Shown piece after piece: positions 34,730-46,658 of a stretch of DNA of 64,000 nucleotides. A program made the position numbers and the translations under genes. A model generated the notes under the pieces. The model saw only the letters and a list, made by a program, of their open reading frames with translations, had not been told where the DNA came from and searched no databases. Origin of the DNA: Haematococcus lacustris (Eukaryota; Chlorophyta; Chlorophyceae; Chlamydomonadales; Haematococcaceae); the NCBI GenBank assembly GCA_030144725.1, contig JASKMD010000005.1:2163476-2227475 (forward strand). The letters are read 5' to 3'. How positions within the stretch are numbered: the stretch's first letter is position 1; every line of letters begins with the position of its first letter.

Positions 34730-37323
34730 ATGGCAACAGTGCCGCTCACAAGCCAGCAGAGGTAATCGTCGTAGCTTACTTGTGCCCTGCAACATGTGTT
34801 TAACAGGGGTTGTCTTCCCGCTCGCGAACCTGAATGCATGCTGCGCTGCATTGGCGTCAGGGTTGACGAGATGACAATGCGGATAGAAGCGGAGACGGCC
34901 AAGCGGATCGTGGGCTCTGGGTTCATCCAGTTCCCGCCACAGCGTCCATTTGAGAAGCCTGTCTTCTTCCAGCCGCCCACGGTGTCGGTGAGCACAGTGC
35001 ATCGTTTTGTTTTCCACCTCAGCACTTCCCAGCGCACTTCTCTGTGCATTCGAACTGCTCGGATGCAGCCTTATCATTCGTTCGCTCGTTCATGGCTATT
35101 TGTCCCTGCCTTATCTCACAGCATCTGGAGTTTCCGGAAGAGTACAAAAACGTGCCCAACCTGGCTCCCCCTGGAGCAGCAGCAGCAGCGGCAGCACCAG
35201 CACCAGCTCCCAAACCAACTGCAGCTCCTGCTGCTCCCATGTCACGACCGCCTGGCCCCTACCAGGTGCACCTCTCTCACTTTGCTACCTGGCTCTATGC
35301 TCTTGTTGCCAGCACTACAACCAAGCATGTTGCTCATGCTGCATGTCGCTGCTTAATGTATGCAGGCCCCTGCCATGCAAGCTCCACTGGCTCACCAGGG
35401 CAGCTACAGCCAGCACAATGGGTATGGAGCAGCCCCAGCTCGCCCTGGGCCCTATGGCCCTGCTCAGCCATCCCATGCAACCCATAGCCAGGCACACTCT
35501 GCTGCACCTCGCCATTTGCCCCCACCTGGAGCAGCTCAGTCCCAGGCGACGTACCACCAGCCACCTAGGGTCAATGGCATGACCCAGCCACACAGTGCCG
35601 CGCATGCTGCTCCCGGTATGAATGGAGGAGGATATCGCCCACCTCAGGTACGCAAGAAAGGGTGTGTGACATGTGTGACGCCAGCCAGTCATCAGATGTT
35701 GGAGGTGACCTGTCGGGAAAGGTAGAGTAGTGGTCATACTGCCAACCAGGTGCATGCGATTGGGACATGGTGCGCTTGCATGCTGGCTGCTGCTGTGTAG
35801 AACAATGGCTATGGCCAGCCACAGCAGGCGGTGCAGCGACCCATGGCGGCAGGTGCCCCTTCCCAGGTCAGTCCCAGCATCTTAATAGCCAGGCCCCTTG
35901 ACGTTTGTGGTAGTTGGCAATTGTGGCAGTTTTCCTAGCAAGCTATCATGATGACCATCACTGCAAGTGCCATAGGCCAGGCTCAATAGGATGACGGCAC
36001 ACTATGTCATGGCAGATGCCCACGCAAGCTGTAGCGCCACAGGTGCAGGTGCTGGAGGGTAGGAGTAAGGAGCAGGCACGGTCATCAGATGACAAGGGCT
36101 CTACCAGGTCTGCTCATGTGACACTCTATGTGGGTGCCTGATGCCATCATGGGGTGTGCAGCTTCAGCCCAACCCTCCTGTTTCCTTGGTGCACTGCAGC
36201 GTCCCTCTCCTGCTGCCCCCCCTCCACAGCACACACCCTCCACCGCAATCCCGCCACAGCGCCCTGCCCCCTCTGCGGCCCCAGTGCAGCGCCCCCCCTC
36301 CGCTGCCACGCCGCCACAGCGGCCCACACCCGTTGCTGGTCAGCCTCAGCGCCCCACCTCCGCTGCAGCCCAACCCCAGCGGCCCCCGCCAGGCCCTGTC
36401 CAGCATCGTGCCGCCACAGCCACAGCCCTCCCTGGCGCAGTAGCCCCCCGAGGCCCCGCAAACGCTAGCCGCCCAGGCCCAGCTGCTGCTGCTGGCCCCC
36501 CTACCTCTGTAGCCCGCCCTGCCTCTGGACCTGCTCCAGCGGCCCGCCCCGCCGCATCACCTTCCCACCAGGCCCTTGCCCCTGCTGCGGCGCCAACTGC
36601 AGCAGCGACTGCCCAAGCACTGGCTCGCAACCTGGCCACCAAGGTGCCGCCACCTCACCGGGACCCGGCTGTCAGCAGCTCTAGGTTCCACAACATCTAT
36701 GCAATCCTTGCCACGTCTCTTGCTTTGCTTAGAAATTCGTCACCTTGTTGAGTTTTCCAACGTCATGGCTGCAGGCTACCCTCACCCCTCCTCCCGCCCC
36801 AGTGCCCGGTGCCAGCGAGGATGGGGACGACCTTGACAGCGGTGCTGGTGGTGGCCTAAGTGCCTCCCAGCGCAAGAGGTGAGACCATGGCAGGGGCTTG
36901 TTGCCAGCAGGGGGGTTGGGCTGGCTTGTCAAGAAAGTGCAGTTTCTATGCAGTCAAACAATGCTACAGAGTCTTGGTGGTACACTCAATAGTTGATGGA
37001 CTCAATAGTAGGTGGATGGCATATAATATAGTGCTTGTATGACTGGTGTATCAGGGAGGAAGCTTGGGGCTGGGTCAGGGGGCGGCAGTGTGTGTGTGTG
37101 TGGCATGCAGCTAGTGGTGACGCAGCAGCATGCGACAGGCAGCGGGGAGGGAGCAAGGCATGCAGGGTGCAGCATAACGCATGGTCTGGGTGCTTGGTGC
37201 TGGGGAGGTGCCCCATCTCAAGCGCATCATCACTGTACTGTCAATCAACACCATTGCACCGTGCCCCGTCTTGCTTGTTGCTATAGGCTGCGCAAGAAGC
37301 TGCGGGAGCAGGGCAAGGTGTGA
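34730..37323 (+). CDS. Unrecognised Pro/Ala/Gln-rich protein with basic C-terminus
   Basis: Nine exons join in phase to 438 residues: 34730-34761, 34807-34987, 35122-35265, 35366-35647, 35801-35866, 36016-36042, 36200-36643, 36775-36878 and 37287-37323. The only ordered-looking part is the first ~90 residues (CMLRCIGVRVDEMTMRIEAE, GFIQFPPQRPFEKPVFFQPP, LEFPEEYKNVPNLAPP). The rest is low complexity: QGSYSQHNGYGAAPARPGPY, many QRP-SAA repeats in exon 7, then a short acidic ASEDGDDLDSG and the basic end SQRKRLRKKLREQGKV. Composition suggests an intrinsically disordered nuclear or RNA-associated protein, but that is inference. I do not recognise the family. The mutual phase fit of nine exons supports the model. 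Confidence 0.6.
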
Positions 37324-38635
37324 AAAGTGCAGTGCTGCCCTACATCGGTCTGTGACAGCTGGACTGACACAAGACGGTGCATGTGGGGTGCTCTCGAGAG
37401 GACTACAGAAACCACTCGAAGAGGCCCCTGTGCCATGCCATGGGCGAGGACCATGACCTTGGCTCGGGCCACGTGACACCTGGCTGACCTGCTTCACAGG
37501 CCAACACGTGGCATGTTCTGAGATGCGATCAAGCCGAGAATAATGTTAGAGACAACGCTTGGGAAAACTTTCTAGTTCATCAATGCTCGTCCAGTGTAAG
37601 CTACAGACAATAAAGCCATGGGCTGTGGCTGGTGCCGCGCAAATGACACAGCTTCTGGTTACCTGCTCCGTCGGCTGCTACTCGCCAATTTGACGGCCAG
37701 GTGCCAGGTTGTAGACGTAGTTAGTGCCAGGTTGTAGACGTACTGCCGCTACACAAAACCTGGTCAGCGCGTTGTGCCGGTGCTTGCACGTGTTGCTCCT
37801 TTCTGGCTTGGCTACCTATTCTGGTTGGCTATAGCTCGCCTGTGGTTGACCTGGCGGGGGTCCACAAGCTAAGGGGGGTCCGTGGTGAAGGGGGAGGGCT
37901 GGAGGGGATGCCTGGGCTGGGATTGGCGCTGGGGGGCAGTGGCTGAGGCTGCAGGGGGATGGAGGGTGGTGGGCTGTCTTAAGGTGCCAGGTTGTTGTTG
38001 TCAATTCAAGGGCTATCCAAGAGCCAGCCAGACTGCTCAACTATGCGATAAGAGTGTTGCTTGACCCGCTACACCATGTGCAGTGCAGTTGTAAACTTTG
38101 TGGTCATTGTCTGCTCATTAAGTATACTTGCAACTTTGATTCGCTTGCCTGGAGGTGGGGGCAGTCTGCTTGGCCCATATACGGCTACAATGTCAGTCCT
38201 TCAGGGACCGGGTAGGGACTAAGTGAACCAGAGGCAGCCCACGGAGCCTGAGCGCTGCCTACCCCCTAATCCGATTGCTCCTTACAAAGGGGATGTGTGT
38301 GCGCGAGAGTCATGCATAGGGTAGGGCTCTAGCGACTCCTGGGTTAGGGGGTAGTCTCAGCCTAGGTTGGGGACACACACCGGTCTCTCACTGTTGTGGA
38401 ATAATGTAGGGGCTCCACAGGAGGATAGGGATACACGAATCTGAAGCGGTGCTATTTTCAAACTGGTAGCAAATAACCGACCCCGTACGGTTGATTTGAA
38501 ATGGCTCGGCACTAGCGCCCATTGCAAGCACGGACCAGATCAGAGTGCTACAAGTCACCTTCCTTTTGCCCACGGTTGGCGTGCCGGCCAGGGGCCAACC
38601 GTCGTAGGAGCAGTGCCGACTGTTGTAGCAGCCAG
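37324..38635. other. Intergenic region, nothing supported
   Basis: No coding segment, RNA gene or clear repeat family. A short direct repeat gtgccaggttgtagacgta occurs twice near 37700-37742. Confidence 0.4.
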
Positions 38636-39034
38636 ATGGTGGCGTCAGCCGCTGTCCCCAACATTGCCCCAGCGTCTTCAAAAGGCAAGGGCAAGAAGGC
38701 GCATGGCAGCAGAGCCTCAAACAGCACGAACGTTCACACCCCTGCACCAAGCAGTTCTCCAAGTGATGCTGGCAGGCAGATTGCAGCACTACGTGCAGCT
38801 TGTCAGCAACCTGAGTCATTGCTTAGGAGGCTGCGGAAGTCCCTGGGAACGCTGCTGTTCCAATGCCACCTCACGTTTGGGACGTACATCTTTGACTGGT
38901 GGGAGATGCTGCTGATGGCGGCCCTGCTCGTTGCGACAACAGTCATAGTATGCTTCAGCGCGTACAAGCAGCTTGGCTATGGTTATGCTGCTGTCAGGCA
39001 ATACATTCAAGCTGCGCTGATGGCCCAGCAATAA
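38636..39034 (+). CDS. Small subunit of serine palmitoyltransferase (ssSPT)
   Basis: Regulatory small subunit that activates serine palmitoyltransferase, the first step of sphingolipid synthesis, in the ER membrane. Single exon, 132 residues. The N-terminal ~65 residues are Ser/Ala/Lys-rich and probably disordered. The C-terminal ~70 residues match the ssSPT fold: an amphipathic start LRRLRKSLGTLLFQ, the signature HLTFGTYIFDWWEMLL (plant ssSPT has a comparable TFGLYMLDWWE), then one transmembrane helix AALLVATTVIVCFSAY. The family is normally only 55-80 residues, so the N-terminal extension is unusual. The start is the first ATG in the frame; no upstream ATG is in frame. Confidence 0.8.
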   Translation: MVASAAVPNIAPASSKGKGKKAHGSRASNSTNVHTPAPSSSPSDAGRQIAALRAACQQPESLLRRLRKSLGTLLFQCHLTFGTYIFDWWEMLLMAALLVATTVIVCFSAYKQLGYGYAAVRQYIQAALMAQQ

Positions 39035-39563
39035 GATGTGCAAGTTGGCTCACCGCACTGCAGCAACCCAGGTGCTGTTGATGGACTCAGCAGGGTATGT
39101 GAGCACTGCTGGAGGAGCACATACTGACTGGCAGGGTTTAAACAGCCTTTGAGTGAGTGATGGATACACAAGGGCGATGCAAGTGTGGTGCTCATGCAAG
39201 CCGCCCACACTTCCATCATGCTTAGCGAGGGCATCTGATTCTTGCCTTTGTTACATACCCAGCGTGACAATAATGATACACATATAGCATTGCCATGCTT
39301 CATCAGGGATATGTGTGCACAGACTGACTTGGCCCCAGCTGGGGTGATGCCCTAACCCAGCTGCTTGCATTGCTTTGTACAGCCCAGCCACACCACTTGA
39401 TGCATGCAAGCCCCATGGGAGCTCATTCAGCCGTACTTGACGGGCACCTCATATGAAGCCCCTACAATGCGCCAGGGTCTAGGCACTGCAGCAAGAGCAA
39501 GGAGTGCCAAGGTGTGCCCATGGGCCTCGGTGCATCCCTCCACAGCCCCCATGCAGTCAGGAA
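39035..39563. other. Intergenic region, nothing supported
   Basis: No coding or repeat structure recognised between the ssSPT gene and the direct repeat flanking the Fanzor derivative. Confidence 0.4.
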
Positions 39564-39579
39564 GCCCCTCAAAGCACAG

Positions 39580-40504
39580 GCCAACAAAACTCATTCAACA
39601 AGGAACAACATGTCGGCCTGCGGGCAATCTCACTCAGCTACAATCATATTGAAGCATCATCGGTCGCACCCTTGATGACTACCAACCCCACTCCGGTGGC
39701 ACTCGTTCCTGGGGCTAATCCCCCTTGACCACAGGGCACCTCATCAAAACTAACAGCTTAATGCTTAAAAGGCTAACAGCCTGTGTAAACTACCAGACCC
39801 TATGCATTGTTGTTGCGGGCCCGGCCATCAATGCCCCGCCGGTACTCAGCAGCCCGGTGCAGCCTCTGCCTAACCTTTGGAAGCCGGTCATTGACCCGCT
39901 TGTAGCCCTGCTGGTACTCCTTGCCAATGAGGGGCAGAGCCTCCCTGTCCTTCCAGCTGCACAGCTCAAGGGGGCGCTGCTTGCTCTCCCCAATGCGCTG
40001 GAAGTTGAAGCAGGCGTTGGTGTCCCGGTCCAGCCACCTGCCCCATGAGGGAGCCTGGGGTGGTGGCACTGGGCCAGGTGCCTTGATGACCTGCCGCCGC
40101 TCTCCAACTACCTCTTGCTACCCACTGCCACTGGCACCTACATACATGGGACGGCATAGCACACGCGCAGCAACTTAATTTAGGGAGTCGCAGTATCGCG
40201 TGGAGCACACTGCGTCGCTTCGTCAGGGGGGCCTAGTCTTTCGTCAAGCTTTGCGGCTTACCGGCTGCACTCTGTGCGGGGCGCTTGCGTTTCTTATTCC
40301 GCGACATTTGAGGGCTTCAGCGTAGCCATTATCCAAGCGCAGTGGCCGTGCGGGGTGGTGCATCATGTCGCCATCTAACCAGAGTGTTGGCACCCGGAAT
40401 GAGGCGGAAGTGATATTACACATTCCACAAATACCTCCAGCTCAGGCTGACAAAGCCAGCTGTGTGGCGGTCTGCCTCTCTACAAACAAAGGCTGGGGCA
40501 AGGC
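39580..40504 (-). mobile_element. Internally deleted Fanzor element, copy B, with 16-bp flanking direct repeats
   Basis: Both ends match copy C: the 3' flank (from ccaacaaaactcattcaaca), the C-terminal exon (stop near 39800), and the NLS exon plus 5' flank (to about 40425). Exon 1 reads MSRNKKRKRPAQSAA with a gtaagc donor at the same place as in copy C. Exon 2 starts ASGSG and then has TAG where copy C has CAG. After ERRQVI it jumps straight to PPPQAPSWGRWLDRDTNACF, in the same frame. RuvC-I, RuvC-II and the satellite intron are gone. The 16-mer gcccctcaaagcacag occurs at 39564-39579 and 40505-40520, a possible target-site duplication. Confidence 0.75.
40456..40489. repeat. 34-bp exact repeat, partner at 43570-43603
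   Basis: Begins ccagctgtgtggcggtctgc and is identical over 34 bases to 43570-43603 in an RlmN intron. Here it lies at the outer edge of Fanzor copy B. A related tail, caaag-ctggggcaaggcg, also occurs near 42293. Confidence 0.85.
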
Positions 40505-40520
40505 GCCCCTCAAAGCACAG

Positions 40521-41120
40521 ACCCAGCATCGCCTAGCTCGCCAAGTCACCGCAGCCAGGCAGGCGGCTGCTTCAGGACTGTGACGCAGAATTGAACATGC
40601 AGCACCCTGGGGAGGGCCTGTGGCGCTCATTGAAGATGCGCTGAGACCGCCTGCCCTGGGCCCAGCAGCAGCAGCTTGCCGCACAGTCCTGTGTGCCATG
40701 CCTCAGCCGGGTTAGGTGACAAGTTTTTGTGACGAGTGTGATCCAAGGTTGTGGGGACGACATGGGCAGCAAAAGAAGTGAGGATTACTAATCACATGCA
40801 TGAGGTTGCATTGCTAGCTGCTTACCATGGTGATCTAGCTTGCTTGACACCCCTGTGAGGTGGGCAGCAATGTCCATACTAGTAAAGGCAAGATGTGGTG
40901 CCAGGCTGCGTGAAAACAAATCGAAGGGTCCATGACCCGAGGGATATGGCCTATAGCGCCATAGAGAAGCCCTGTACCTGTCGCTGCACACCTGATCATC
41001 GGTTGCTTCATCATGTGACGGATGCCTTTATTATACACCATGCATCATTTCATATTGGGCTTTCGCACCTTCACATTTCCCCTGCCTGTGCGCTACGGTG
41101 TGCCATCACGTTGGATCACT
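40521..41120. promoter_or_regulatory. Upstream region of the eS27 gene
   Basis: No coding segment. It should contain the eS27 promoter, but I see no element that I can name with confidence. Confidence 0.3.
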
Positions 41121-41736
41121 ATGGTACGAATACTCGCAAAATCAGAGACGCAGCACCAACGAGCCTTGATCGACTCCGGAGAGTGTCATATCTGCTTTGC
41201 TGCAGGTGCTTCACACGGACATCGATTTGCTTAACCCGCCCGCGGAACTGGAAAAGTCCAAGCACAAGTTGAAGCGCTTGGTGCAGGTGCGACCCCAGTA
41301 TGTTAGCCTGGGCCACTGCAGCCGCCGCTGCGCTGCTCGGCCAAATTTCGCTTAAGCCCCTGCTTCAACGTGCCCGCAGTCACCTAACAGCTACTTCATG
41401 GACGTGAAGTGCCAAGGCTGCTTCAACATGTGAGAACATGCATTTTCCCCAGCGCAGTGTGCCCCCCAAGTTGCTTGCACCAAGCATGCCTCTCGCCGTG
41501 CGCGCAGCACCACGGTGTTCTCGCATTCTCAATCAGTAGTGCTCTGCGCGAGCTGCTCCACGGTCCTATGCACTCCCACCGGCGGGAGAGCTCGGCTTAC
41601 AGAGGGTGGGTGCAGATCACTAAGCTTAGCGACTTGAGCTTAGCGACTTGAGTAGCTACGTAGTAGTCGCAACCCTTGTCGAGCCACCATGCTTTCTCGA
41701 CGCGCAGGCTGTTCGTTCCGACGGAAGGCTGATTGA
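41121..41736 (+). CDS. RPS27: 40S ribosomal protein S27 (eS27)
   Basis: Structural protein of the small ribosomal subunit with a C4 zinc finger. Five exons join in phase to 86 residues, the usual family length: 41121-41123, 41206-41286, 41380-41429, 41508-41605 and 41708-41736. The first exon contributes only the ATG. The protein reads [20 protein letters not shown], then [57 protein letters not shown] and CSFRRKAD. The four zinc ligands are the CQGC and CASC pairs. Every exon border is gt...ag and in phase. Confidence 0.96.
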
Positions 41737-43133
41737 TGGATGCGACGCGTTGTGATCTTCAGCGGAAACATGGCTCAAACATGGCAGGTTCAAGACCCCT
41801 GCAGCCTTTCCGCATCTCCAAGCATGACACCCAGCCCATGAGGTCCGGCACATGCCCTGGTGCAACCATGGAGCAGGCTCTGGCCACAGTTGAACACGGC
41901 AGCAGCAGCAGCCCCAGGCGTAACAGCAGCCCCAGGCGTTGAGCGGCCCCAGCTAGTATCACAGGGGCCGCTGCCTGCAGCACTTGGGTCGGAACTGCGC
42001 GCCTTTCTTTTGCCAACAGCAGCAGCAGTCCTATCATCTTCAACCACTGGAGTGACACAGGGTGGCAGGGGCACTGCTGATGCAAGACTACTGGTGATGG
42101 ATGGGCTGTGCAGTGGAGGTTGCTCAGTGGGCCTGAGGAATCAAGCTGGCAAGCTGCGTGGGACATGCAGTGCTCCAGCAGCACCACCAGCAGCACAGAC
42201 TGCACAACATTTCCCATGAGACATTCGTTTGCTGTGCAAGACTTCTATTGCAATGACAAGGTCACGGAAGGGTGACTTTGTACAGCTGCCAAACAAAGTC
42301 TGGGGCAAGGCGAGGCGGGGTGGATACAGCTGTGTGCAAGCTGTGTGAGTGTTGATGGGAGGCTGCTAGCTGCAAGTCGTCAGGCTTGACCTGCAAGCAA
42401 AGCTACTGCTGTTCTTGGGCTTGCTCAATGTAGGCTATGGACGTTGTACATATTACCATGTCAATGTGTGCAAGGTATGCGCTAGTTGACTGGTCTATGA
42501 CCCGTGAGCCGTGACATATGACACATGACAAGTACTGACACTGAAAAGGGCAACAAAAGCCACGGTTGGCGTGTAGAGTAGCGTTGAGTCATGGTCAGCG
42601 TCGCTTGATGAGTCGCTGACCTGATGTGAGTATGCCTCCCGGTACTATCTTGAAGCCTGCCTCAGGCTCATGCTACTCGAGGCTTCCCACATTCCTTCAA
42701 CTAGGAGAAAATTTTCTGCATCCGCCCATCGCCGCCACTTCCGTGCATCAGGTTGTTGTCGGGCACGCTAACACTCCTTGCCTGACTCGCCCGGGGCATC
42801 GCGGGAGGGCCGGCCCATGGCCCCAGGCCAACTCCGCGCCACTACTGTTCGACTTCAACTTCGCAGGTTCAACATCAGCCAGGTTGTCCTGATCCCGACA
42901 AAAGAGGCATAAGCACGTGCTCAGGGCATGGCTAACATGTTGCTGTTGTGTTGAGAAAGTCGACGCTAAGGTGCGCTTGCCAGAGTGGTACATCATTCAC
43001 ACCTGGTAAGAACTATTAAAATCCTGTTGCAGTGGCGAGCCGGCAAAAGCGAGCGGGCGGCGGAGCTGGTCTACATGACATATGAATGGACCCCATGGGC
43101 AACTCAGACTCGATACAGCGGGTAGACAGCACG
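41737..43133. other. Intergenic region with coding-like fragments
   Basis: On the plus strand three pieces look partly coding: 42632 onward (MPPGTILKPASGSCYSRLPT), about 42866-42907 after a cgcag acceptor (FNISQVVLIPTKE) and about 42955-43009 (EKVDAKVRLPEWYIIHTW, then TAA). The last is notably protein-like. I could not join them with consistent canonical introns and do not recognise the product. If real, the gene would converge on the RlmN gene. Confidence 0.3.
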
Positions 43134-44682
43134 TCACGCTCCCGACACCGCCACCGCACCGGCCACAAGCTGCCGGAACGCAGCCGGGGGTTCCGCGATA
43201 GGTACCCGCTTACGACCCTGGCCCGGGTCACCGAGCTGCCCGCAGGCGGCCATTTCGTCATCGCCCTTGGACACGCGCAACGTGCAGACGCGACCCGCTG
43301 CCATCAGGACGCCGCGGAACGCGCGCACCTGCGTTGGCAAAGTCTCCCAGCCAAAGCGGTGTGAGTCAGGCCATCACTTGGGTGCGCAAGGAACACCTGC
43401 TGGAGCACCTACCCATGACACTACCTGCCTGTCTGCACGCTGCACTGCTTTGCTAGTCTGGCCTGCTGAGCCTGAGCCTGTGCTTCCACCCCTCCCCACA
43501 GCCTTGCTTCCTGTCCTCTCCCAACACATGTGCTTACCTGCTCCCTGGCCCCCTGCCCCCACCCCTCTTCCAGCTGTGTGGCGGTCTGCCTCTCTACAAA
43601 CAATCTCCTGATCCTAAACAGGCCGCCTGGCCACCCATCTTGTCATGTCCCTGAACCCACCGCTTGGCCAGTACTCTTCTTAAAAGTGGTCCCTTCCCAG
43701 GGATTGAACACGATGAGGTTCACCTGCGCGGCATGTGAAGGGCAAGGAGCTGGGTGCAGGCAAGCCCTTAGTGGCACCCACACGAAACCCCCTCCCCCTC
43801 CCCCTCCCCCTCCCCCTCCCCCTCCCCCTCCCCCTCCCCCTCCCCCTCCTCCTCCCCCTCCCCCTCCCCCTCCCCCTCCCCCTCCCCCTCCCCCCTCCTA
43901 GCCCCTGACCCCAACGGCAGGGCGGTAGCTGGGTTGCTGACCATGCAGTAGATGTTGGCTGTGAGGGCCACCAAGCGCTCTGCGTCAGCCAAGCTGTCGT
44001 TCACCCCGCCCAGCAGCACATACTCCAGCACCTGTCGCAGTGCAGCATGCGCCATGCGAGCGCAGCAGCACCCAGTGGGGCTGAGAGCCGGGGGCCCACT
44101 GAGCAGGCCTGAGCAGCTCAGGAGCACCAGCAGTTACTGCACAAGGTAGACGCCACAGCAGCTCTCACTAGCCGAACGTGCTGCTGCCCTCCATGCTTGC
44201 AACCCCACAGCACAAGCCAAGATGCACAAGCGCGTTCACACCCATCCCGACCCATTCTCCTCCCTCCAAGCAGCCAGGGCCAGGGACGAAGCAACTCAAG
44301 AGCAGTGTCTGCCTCACCGCAAGGGACCTTCCAGCCAGCTGCCCAACCCTCAGCAGCCCCCCACCCCCCACTCAGCCCGACTAACCCAGCACCCGCCCCT
44401 CCCAGGGCCCACCCCCTCCTGCCCGTCAGCCGCCTACTGACCACAAAGTTGTCCCCCCGGGCTGAAGGGGCGTGGGCAGGGAAGTGCTGCTCCAGGGTGG
44501 TGACCAGGCGCTGCAGGGGGAAGCGGCGGTTGGTGGGAACAATCCAGTTGCGCACCTGGGAGGGGGTCAAGTGGGGGAGGCGCCAGCAGGGGCCCCAAGG
44601 GGGGTCTGGGGCTAGGTAGGGTCCCAGGTATGGGGGGTGGGAGAGAGGTGGGTTGGTGTAAGGCTCTCATGGTGGGGGGGGA

Positions 44683-44748
<66 letters not shown>

Positions 44749-46616
44749 CTATAAAGATGGATGGGTGTGGTGTCATGAGGTTCGCTGAGGCTGGTGCGGT
44801 GGGTATGGGGTGCCTGCTCTCCCCCTTCAAAGACCTGAACTGGCGTCCATTTGCTTGGCAGCCATGGCAGTCATGGCTGCGGCAATGTGGCCGGACGGTT
44901 TAGGGCTGAGTCGTAAGGTGTATTGGGGCTGGGGCTGGGGCTGGGGCTGGGGCTGGGGCTGGGGCTGGGGCTGGGGCTGGGGCTGGGGCTGGGGCTGGGG
45001 CTGGGGCTGGGGCTGGGGCTGGGGCTGGGTGTATCTGGCTATGTGGTCGGCCACCCCACTGTGCACGTCAGTGTCTGAGTCAGTGGGGATGGGAGCGGCA
45101 ACGTGAGCGGAGGATCTGAGGCACAGGCAGCGGTCTGTTCAGGGCAGGGTCAGGGCTGAGTGTAGGGCGAGGGTTCAAGGACATGGGTTGGGCACAGGGA
45201 GCTCAGGGCAGGGTACCCCCCGGGCCCCAGACTTGCTCCCATCTGCTCCTGTCCTGCAGAACCTGGACAGTTTGACTTCACCCAGGGGAACACCAAGGGC
45301 AGCCACCCCTTCCGCCGCCTGGTGGGCGGCACCTTGTCACAGCCATCACAGCAGAGCAGGGGAGGGGAGGGCAGGGTCGGGGCTGCGTGTAGGGCGAGTA
45401 GGGGGCGGCAGGGTTTGGGCGCAGGCGGCAGGGAAGCAGGGCGTCAGGCTGGCCCTTGCCTCGTCAGTGGTGGCGTGGAGGGACAGCGCCAGCTTGGCCT
45501 TCTTGGAGCTCAGGAACTCATCCTGCAGCAGCCAGCCTCACTCCCATTCCTCCCGTCAAGCCAGGCAAGCTCTTGATCACACAGCTCTTGGCGCAGTATC
45601 ACTTGTGCTAGCAGTATCACTTGTGCAACACTGTGAGGGATGGGTTAGGGTTATGAACCGGACGTCCATGGGGCAAGGGGAGGCGGGCAGGGCAGGGGCA
45701 TGTACGCCGCACATTTCACGTGCCCACCATCACTGGCAGCCGAGGTCACACCCACAGAGCTGGGCTGAGGGTACCATTGACCAGAGGTACCAGGCTCGAA
45801 TCCCAGCAAACCCACCCACTCTGGTGGTCAGACAAAAGCTGGCTGTGGCTCTTCCCTGGGGCTAGTGCTCGTCACCTTTGGCCTCAAATGGCACCCACCA
45901 TTCTGTCAGCCAGGCCGACAGTGCTGACGATGATTTTGGAGCGGGCCAGCTCCAGGCCCTGGGCCAGCACGTCTATGGCGGCCATCACGCAGTCGAAGTT
46001 GTCCAGGGGCTCCCCCATGCCCATGAACACGATGTTGGAGATGGGGACGGGGCGGGGCAGCGCCGCCGCCTGTCAAGGCCATCATCACAGGGGCATGCGG
46101 TCGGTCATATGCAGTGTGGCGCATGTCTTGGGGCTTTGGGGGTTGAGAGCCTTGTAAGTGAGGGAGGTGAAGGTTTTGTAATATGGAGTGTGGGCTTTGG
46201 GGGGGTTGGGGATTAAAGGGAATAATTGTTTGGGTTGGGGGGGTTTGTGGGCTTTGGCGGGAGGAAAGCTGCGTGTTGACATACTACAAACTTCCTAACC
46301 CGGCTCACTCTTCCCTGTCACAACCCACAGTACCTCACCCTCCCCCACCCTCCCCTAACACATCACACTTCCCTGACGGCCATCATCACACCCACCCACA
46401 CACACACCCCACACACACTGCCTGGCTGGCTGCCAGCTCGTCTGCATGCTGCCGTACACCCACCTGCTGCTTGGCCTGCTTTGCAAGGGTACGTGAAGGT
46501 GAGCGAGTGCCAGCTGGCCAAGATGGTGCCGCTCCTCCTGCTGCTGCTGCTGCTGCTGCTGCTTTGGGGTCGCTTGGGGAGCTGCAGGAGCTGACCAAGT
46601 CAAGGTTCACAGTGGC

Positions 46617-46658
<42 letters not shown>

